Part shown: positions 31,227-35,051 of the stretch, in pieces
Position numbering within the stretch: the first letter of the stretch is position 1
How the letters are laid out: each line of letters begins with the position of its first letter
Assembly: GCA_045637095.1 (NCBI GenBank)
Contig: JAZTYX010000062.1
Location: forward strand, 1 to 35,051
Length of the DNA stretch: 35,051 bases
Direction: 5' to 3'
Source of the DNA: UMGS1649 sp045637095
GTDB lineage: Bacteria; Bacillota; Clostridia; TANB77; CAG-465
Program-made: the position numbers and the translations under genes
Notes under the pieces: generated by a model
The model's input: the letters and a program-made list of their open reading frames with translations, nothing else
Databases searched by the model: none
What the model was told of the DNA's origin: nothing

Positions 31227-32957
31227 ATGGGTTATTCAGATTTGGAACATTTCAAAGATCATTTTAACGCATCAGATTATTTTGTAGGAATCACAGAATC
31301 ATTAATAGATAAATTATTAGAATACGAGTATATCTCTTCTTTTAAGTTACCTCATTATATTCATAAACTTACAAATAATATATCTGAATTAAGAATTGAT
31401 ACAAATAATCCTTATGAATACAAAACAGGATACTATGACGCAAACAAAAAGGAAATGTACATTAAAAACACAAAAAATGTACCTGCTACTTACCTACGTT
31501 TGTTATATGCGTTAACAACAACAGAAGTAGATAATAATGTATATGAAACAGGATATGCAACAACAAAACTATCTACTGAAAACTATAAACTATGTCATTA
31601 TAACTTTGGTATAAACCGTGCTATAATGTCTAACTTAGTATACAAGCTATGTAATTTGGTACCTTCTTCATTACAAATAATGGAGACTAGACAAACTACA
31701 ACTCATAATTTCTTAGGATTTAAGATTGAGTCTCAAAACGATATGTATTTCTTAGAAGGGAAAATATTAAGTGAATTATGCTATGTTCTAGATTTAGATC
31801 CAGAAGTTTTATATAACGGACTATTCACTAGACACCCTATGAAGATATTAAATAAAGCGTTTAAGAAGAAAAAATTTGAACGCGCAGAAGATTTCCTTAT
31901 CGTTTTAGATAACATCAGTAGAAAATACTCTACATACAACAAGCTTGTCTTCTTATCTCAAAAGTTAAACGATAACTATGTTGAGTATAAAAAGAATGTT
32001 TTAACAAGCGATGTTAACAACATACACAAAGAACAATCTTTAATCGAACAAGAAATAGCAGATGTACTAGCAAAACTAAAAAGAGATTTAGAGCTTCTTA
32101 GACCTACTGAAAATGAAGAAAGTGAAATAATTACTGAAGATATGGACGAAGCTTGTGAATATACTTCTGGACTTGCAGAAACAATTCAAAACCTATATGA
32201 TGAATTAAGAGAACAAATAATATATATACAAGATATATTATCTGAACAACTTATTGAAAGTTCTAAGCATCTATCTTATACATTATATGCAAGTCGCTTA
32301 AAATGTTTCAATGATTTACTTATTGTTCCTAATCAAAAACTAAGCGATAAAATCGAAGAAATAATAATGTTTAAGCTTATGCCGGAATCTGAAGTTACAG
32401 GAAGTAATTTAATAGATAAAATTAAATACGCTTTAATAGAACAAATACTTGCAGAAAAAGATTATTCAGATATATCTAATACTTTCTCATTCTATAACAT
32501 AGATTCATTAGAAAGTGCTGAAAATGGTTCAAGTTTAATTATACTTAACTCTTCTACACCACCTTCTAAAATATTAGAAATTTCTGGTTTAGATACAGCT
32601 GGTCATAATTACACATTAACACCTATTCCAATAGATAATTTAAGTCACATTATGAACACTGGCTATTCTGCTTTCTTTGTTGGAAATATTGAAAGACTAT
32701 ATACTGATTTAAAAAACAACTTTAAGAAATTCTCAAATGTTCCTTTAGATCAAATATATGTTTTTGAATATGATTCAAAGAAATATCTATTAATACACAC
32801 AGGTAACGAGCCACAAATAGTTTCATTTGCTACTCATGCAATACGTAACTTTGTAATACAACCGTTATCTGAAAAATATAAAGTGTTTGGCAAATCTGTA
32901 GTTAAAACTAAAAACAAACCAGTAAGTTCATTACCCACTTTATATAAATCTAGATAA
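31227..32957 (+). CDS. Large soluble protein of unknown function
   Basis: I do not recognise this 576-aa protein. It starts MGYSDLEHFKDHFNASDYFVG and has no signal peptide or membrane helix, so it is probably cytoplasmic. About residues 65-215 look globular (KTGYYDANKKEMYIKNTKN, CHYNFGINRAIMSNLVYKLC). Residues about 270-370 are helical and charged with a likely coiled coil (HKEQSLIEQEIADVLAKLKR, and DELREQIIYIQDILSEQL). The C-terminal third is mixed, with SGYSAFFVGN-like strands (NTGYSAFFVGNIERLY) and VFEYDSKKYLLIHTG. I see no P-loop, no HExxH and no nuclease motif. CGGAGGATAAAA precedes the ATG. It is a single-gene unit with a shared bidirectional terminator behind it. Confidence 0.8.
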   Translation: MGYSDLEHFKDHFNASDYFVGITESLIDKLLEYEYISSFKLPHYIHKLTNNISELRIDTNNPYEYKTGYYDANKKEMYIKNTKNVPATYLRLLYALTTTEVDNNVYETGYATTKLSTENYKLCHYNFGINRAIMSNLVYKLCNLVPSSLQIMETRQTTTHNFLGFKIESQNDMYFLEGKILSELCYVLDLDPEVLYNGLFTRHPMKILNKAFKKKKFERAEDFLIVLDNISRKYSTYNKLVFLSQKLNDNYVEYKKNVLTSDVNNIHKEQSLIEQEIADVLAKLKRDLELLRPTENEESEIITEDMDEACEYTSGLAETIQNLYDELREQIIYIQDILSEQLIESSKHLSYTLYASRLKCFNDLLIVPNQKLSDKIEEIIMFKLMPESEVTGSNLIDKIKYALIEQILAEKDYSDISNTFSFYNIDSLESAENGSSLIILNSSTPPSKILEISGLDTAGHNYTLTPIPIDNLSHIMNTGYSAFFVGNIERLYTDLKNNFKKFSNVPLDQIYVFEYDSKKYLLIHTGNEPQIVSFATHAIRNFVIQPLSEKYKVFGKSVVKTKNKPVSSLPTLYKSR

Positions 32958-32970
32958 TTAATTTAAACTG

Positions 32971-32998
32971 AAAGAAGAGCGATTTATCGCTCTTCTTT
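32971..32998. terminator. Bidirectional terminator between the unknown gene and the PIN gene
   Basis: AAAGAAGAGCGA (32971-32982) pairs with TCGCTCTTCTTT (32987-32998) around the loop TTTA; A/T-rich flanks lie on both strands. It ends the 576-aa gene on plus and the PIN gene on minus. Confidence 0.8.
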
Positions 32999-33009
32999 GT
33001 TATTTAATT

Positions 33010-33744
33010 TTAGATTGCAATACACATTACCGTGTCTCTGCAGATTCTTTTGATGACATACTTAGCATTTTTGTAATACACAGTATCATCCCTTGCTATT
33101 ACCGTTCCTTCCGGTCTCGAGATTTTTCTTTTGCCTCTGTTATCGTATACAGAAACATATTTGTCGAATTGAAGCACACACTGTTTACCTACCATTTTTG
33201 AAGGAAGCTCGAGTTCCTCTGTTTTCTGTTCTTGTTCGTTAGAAACCGGTACAATCACAGGTGCTTCGTTTTGCTTTGATGCAAGCCCTCTTATGTGCTC
33301 ATCGATTTCCTGATAAGCAGCAATTCTGGTTTTAGATACAGGCAAAAGCTCTACATTTAATTCCTTAAGCTTAGCCTTGAAACTTTGATCCCTGTCGCAG
33401 CTGATAAGACGTACTGTGTAACCTTTCTTATGATACTTTTCTACGGTATACACAACCTGCTCATCAACCGCCCAACTGCGGATTGCATCATTTGCGACTT
33501 CAACACGAAGTCTGGGGTTTCTGATATTCCCTTCGATAAATTTGTAAATCTCCTTACAATTCTCGTTGTTGCGTCTGCCAACGCTTATCTCATGGCTTAC
33601 GCCTTCAGGAATAATCATTGTGGTCTGACCTTGCTGTAAGGTCTGCTTAAAAAGTTCAAAGTGGTTACTAAGCGCCGAAGTATCCCATACTTCATAGTTG
33701 TTCCGGCCTCTAAAAAGGCTCATGATAAATCTTATAATTGCCAT
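33010..33744 (-). CDS. PIN-domain-like protein
   Basis: The 244-aa protein has the layout of a PIN nuclease: Asp21 in VWDTSAL, Glu47 in IIPEGVSHEI, a possible acid near residue 94, and Asp117/Asp119 in VRLISCDRDQSF, then LKELNVELLPV. PIN domains cleave RNA with magnesium. A linker rich in Gln/Glu/Pro follows (about 150-180), then a C-terminal small domain (GKQCVLQFDKYVSVYD, then KYVIKRICRDTVMCIAI) of beta type and unknown role. It has no antitoxin-like neighbour, so a VapC toxin role is doubtful. A perfect promoter precedes it. GC content is visibly higher than its neighbours. Ribosome site is AGGAG with a long 12-base gap. Confidence 0.75.
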   Translation of the reverse strand: MAIIRFIMSLFRGRNNYEVWDTSALSNHFELFKQTLQQGQTTMIIPEGVSHEISVGRRNNENCKEIYKFIEGNIRNPRLRVEVANDAIRSWAVDEQVVYTVEKYHKKGYTVRLISCDRDQSFKAKLKELNVELLPVSKTRIAAYQEIDEHIRGLASKQNEAPVIVPVSNEQEQKTEELELPSKMVGKQCVLQFDKYVSVYDNRGKRKISRPEGTVIARDDTVYYKNAKYVIKRICRDTVMCIAI

Positions 33745-33809
33745 CGTTTTGTTTTTCTCCTTCTTTTTAAATTTAGTTAAATTTTAAATAAACGCACGAC
33801 TACATCTAT

Positions 33810-33838
33810 ATTGTAACACTTTTTACATGTTATGTCAA
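33810..33838 (-). promoter_or_regulatory. Promoter of the PIN gene
   Basis: On the minus strand, TTGACA (33833-33838) and TACAAT (33810-33815) are exactly 17 bases apart. The leader is about 60 bases. Confidence 0.8.
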
Positions 33839-33887
33839 GTTTTAGCGCAGTTTCATACGATTACACGGCTGTTTTTATCTATTCCCG

Positions 33888-33916
33888 TTGACTTTTATAC
33901 CATTTTTTAATATAAT
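33888..33916 (+). promoter_or_regulatory. Promoter of ttcA
   Basis: TTGACT (33888-33893) and TATAAT (33911-33916) are exactly 17 bases apart on the plus strand. The start site would fall about 10 bases before the ATG, so the leader is very short. Confidence 0.8.
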
Positions 33917-33932
33917 TTTACATGGTGATTTT

Positions 33933-34694
33933 ATGTTACAAAAAATTATAGGAAAAACAAAAAGAGCAATAGAAGACTTTAATATGATAGATGAAGGCGA
34001 TAAAATAGCGGTTGGATTATCTGGCGGTAAAGATAGCATAACCCTACTATACGCTTTATACTATTTACAAAAATTTTATAAAAAACATTTTACAATAATG
34101 GCAATAACAATACATACCGGAAGTAATAATTTTGATACGACAGAACTTCAAAGAATTTGTGATGAGCTAGGAATAGAATACCTTGTATTCAACTCTAACA
34201 TAGCAGATGTTGTATTTAACATCCGTAAAGAAGAAAATCCTTGTTCTTTATGTGCCAATATGCGTAGAGGTATGTTAAATAGTTTAGCTGTAGAACATGG
34301 TTGTACTAAAGTAGCTTTAGGACACCACATGGACGATGTAATGGAAACATTTATGATGTCTCTACTTCTAAATGGAAGAATACATACATTTGCTCCAGTT
34401 ACATACTTAAGCAGAAGTAACGTTAAGACAATACGTCCAATGATATATGTAGAAGAAAAATTAATACGAGCTGTTGCAAGAGAAAAGAACTTCCCTGTTC
34501 ATCCAAAAACTTGTCCTGCAGATGGCTTTACTAAAAGAGATTATATGTCTGATTTAATACACAACCTACAAAAAGATATTCCTAGAATAAAGGAACATAT
34601 CTTTGGAGCAATTAAACGTTCTAAAATAGAAGGCTGGGTTAGAGAAGCTGAAGAAGAAAAATTAGATATACCTGAAAATGAAGAAAACATATAA
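33933..34694 (+). CDS. ttcA: TtcA-family tRNA thiolation enzyme (ATP pyrophosphatase)
   Basis: TtcA inserts sulfur at cytidine 32 of tRNA using ATP and an iron-sulfur cluster. The 253-aa protein has the PP-loop GLSGGKDS (28-35), HTGSNNF, Cys104 and Cys107 in CSLC and Cys194 in KTCPADG. The Cys spacing matches the three cluster ligands of TtcA. GHHMDDVMETF follows. The frame could start upstream at a TTG (33888), but that is inside the promoter; the ATG at 33933 has GGTG and a 17-bp-spaced promoter close by. Family identity is secure; the exact tRNA position modified is not. Confidence 0.9.
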   Translation: MLQKIIGKTKRAIEDFNMIDEGDKIAVGLSGGKDSITLLYALYYLQKFYKKHFTIMAITIHTGSNNFDTTELQRICDELGIEYLVFNSNIADVVFNIRKEENPCSLCANMRRGMLNSLAVEHGCTKVALGHHMDDVMETFMMSLLLNGRIHTFAPVTYLSRSNVKTIRPMIYVEEKLIRAVAREKNFPVHPKTCPADGFTKRDYMSDLIHNLQKDIPRIKEHIFGAIKRSKIEGWVREAEEEKLDIPENEENI

Positions 34695-34718
34695 TATATA
34701 GTACAATAATAAATTATT

Positions 34719-34746
34719 AAAAAAGCAAGCTTATGCTTGCTTTTTT
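34719..34746. terminator. Bidirectional terminator between ttcA and the edge gene
   Basis: AAAAAAGCAAGC (34719-34730) pairs with GCTTGCTTTTTT (34735-34746) around the loop TTAT, which holds the stop codon of the minus-strand gene. U-runs on both sides. Confidence 0.85.
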
Positions 34747-35051
34747 TCTTCCCTAAACTCTTTTGTACTAACTATTTCTGATGTATTCATATAATAATCA
34801 TGATTTGCTATAACATCTTCTAATTTACTTTTTATATCACAAATATCATAACAATTGATAATATGTCCGTTAAACTTATTTATATCTAAAAACTTATTCA
34901 CATTAGAAACAAATTTTTCATTGCCGTGAACTACAAATACAAATTCTTCTTCATCATAGTTATTAAGCATATTTTCATTTAACCATTCACTATAATACAT
35001 TCTCTCTTCTATTCTTTTATAGAATTTAGATATAATGTTTTTTAACTTTTT
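34731..35051 (-). CDS. Unrecognised protein, cut by the right edge
   Basis: The minus-strand frame ending at TAA 34731-34733 stays open to the last base of the window, so the gene's start lies outside: 106 codons are visible. The ATG at 34998-35000 has only a weak AGAAGAGAGA upstream and the frame reads through it from KKLKNIISKFYKRIEER. The visible part is charged and probably soluble, with a pattern of strands and helices (EEEFVFVVHGNEKFVSNVNK, then NGHIINCYDICDIKSKLEDV) that resembles a small alpha/beta domain. No motif known to me. The terminator overlaps its stop. Confidence 0.6.
   Translation of the reverse strand, partial: KKLKNIISKFYKRIEERMYYSEWLNENMLNNYDEEEFVFVVHGNEKFVSNVNKFLDINKFNGHIINCYDICDIKSKLEDVIANHDYYMNTSEIVSTKEFREEKKQA

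Noticed and set aside
33010..33744. VapBC toxin-antitoxin module
   Set aside because: No antitoxin-size gene is found upstream or downstream of the PIN gene, and the protein is larger than usual VapC.
1..35051. Genome-wide TAG reassignment
   Set aside because: addA (6006-6008) and the MBOAT gene (24169-24171) stop at TAG exactly where their families end and the next gene begins.

Overview
This window comes from a low-GC, spore-forming, probably anaerobic member of the Bacillota (Clostridia-like). The base composition is strongly AT-rich and genes are packed into operons with short gaps and strong GGAGG-type ribosome sites. Promoters of TTGACA/TATAAT type with 17-bp spacers recur. The gene set includes sporulation genes (spoVG, a dipicolinate synthase subunit B gene behind a sigma-K-like promoter, a SpoVM-like micro-peptide), a LexA regulon promoter, and the priA-def-fmt and rlmN-prpC-prkC clusters typical of Firmicutes. 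No rRNA, tRNA, insertion sequence, prophage or CRISPR array was seen.

Layout, left to right. 1-1280: uvrC (cut by the left edge) behind spoVG, minus strand. 1382-2166: a lone HAD phosphatase with its own promoter and terminators. 2181-4301: a minus-strand cluster of a 50-aa membrane protein, a 22-aa SpoVM-like peptide and a 589-aa pilin-like protein. 4413-5084: nth on the plus strand. 5118-15576: a ten-gene minus-strand operon running dxs, DUF5662-like, MazG-like, GNAT-like, a membrane-anchored unknown, an EamA transporter, NUDIX, rbgA, addA and a PflX-like radical SAM protein. 15586-16256: dpaB alone. 16262-17176: lexA with three SOS boxes upstream and a 34-bp tandem repeat downstream. 17215-22251: rlmN-prpC-prkC-pfkA. 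22286-22957: a small coiled-coil plus zinc-ribbon pair. 22956-25624: an MBOAT/DHHW acyl-transfer pair. 25626-31100: rpoZ, a cytidylate-kinase-like gene, priA (interrupted by an in-frame UAG), def, fmt and an acyl-ACP thioesterase. 31155-32998: a large unrecognised plus-strand gene. 33010-33838: a PIN-domain protein. 33888-34746: ttcA. The right edge cuts a small unrecognised minus-strand gene.

Most of the window is housekeeping: DNA repair (UvrC, Nth, AddA, LexA), replication restart (PriA), translation (RbgA, Def, Fmt, RlmN), isoprenoid synthesis (Dxs), glycolysis (PfkA) and PASTA-kinase signalling (PrkC/PrpC). The points of most interest are the UAG inside priA with the rest of PriA continuing in the same frame, the micro-peptide and its 50-aa partner, the sigma-K-like promoter of a dpaB that has no dpaA beside it, the 34-bp repeats in the lexA 3' region, the 576-aa unknown protein, and a few isolated genes whose base composition is visibly higher in GC than their surroundings.

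There is no gene-free stretch longer than about 300 bases. The longest gap is 16209-16469, which holds the dpaB promoter, the lexA terminator and the repeats. All functions are read from motifs and remembered family features; no database search was possible.
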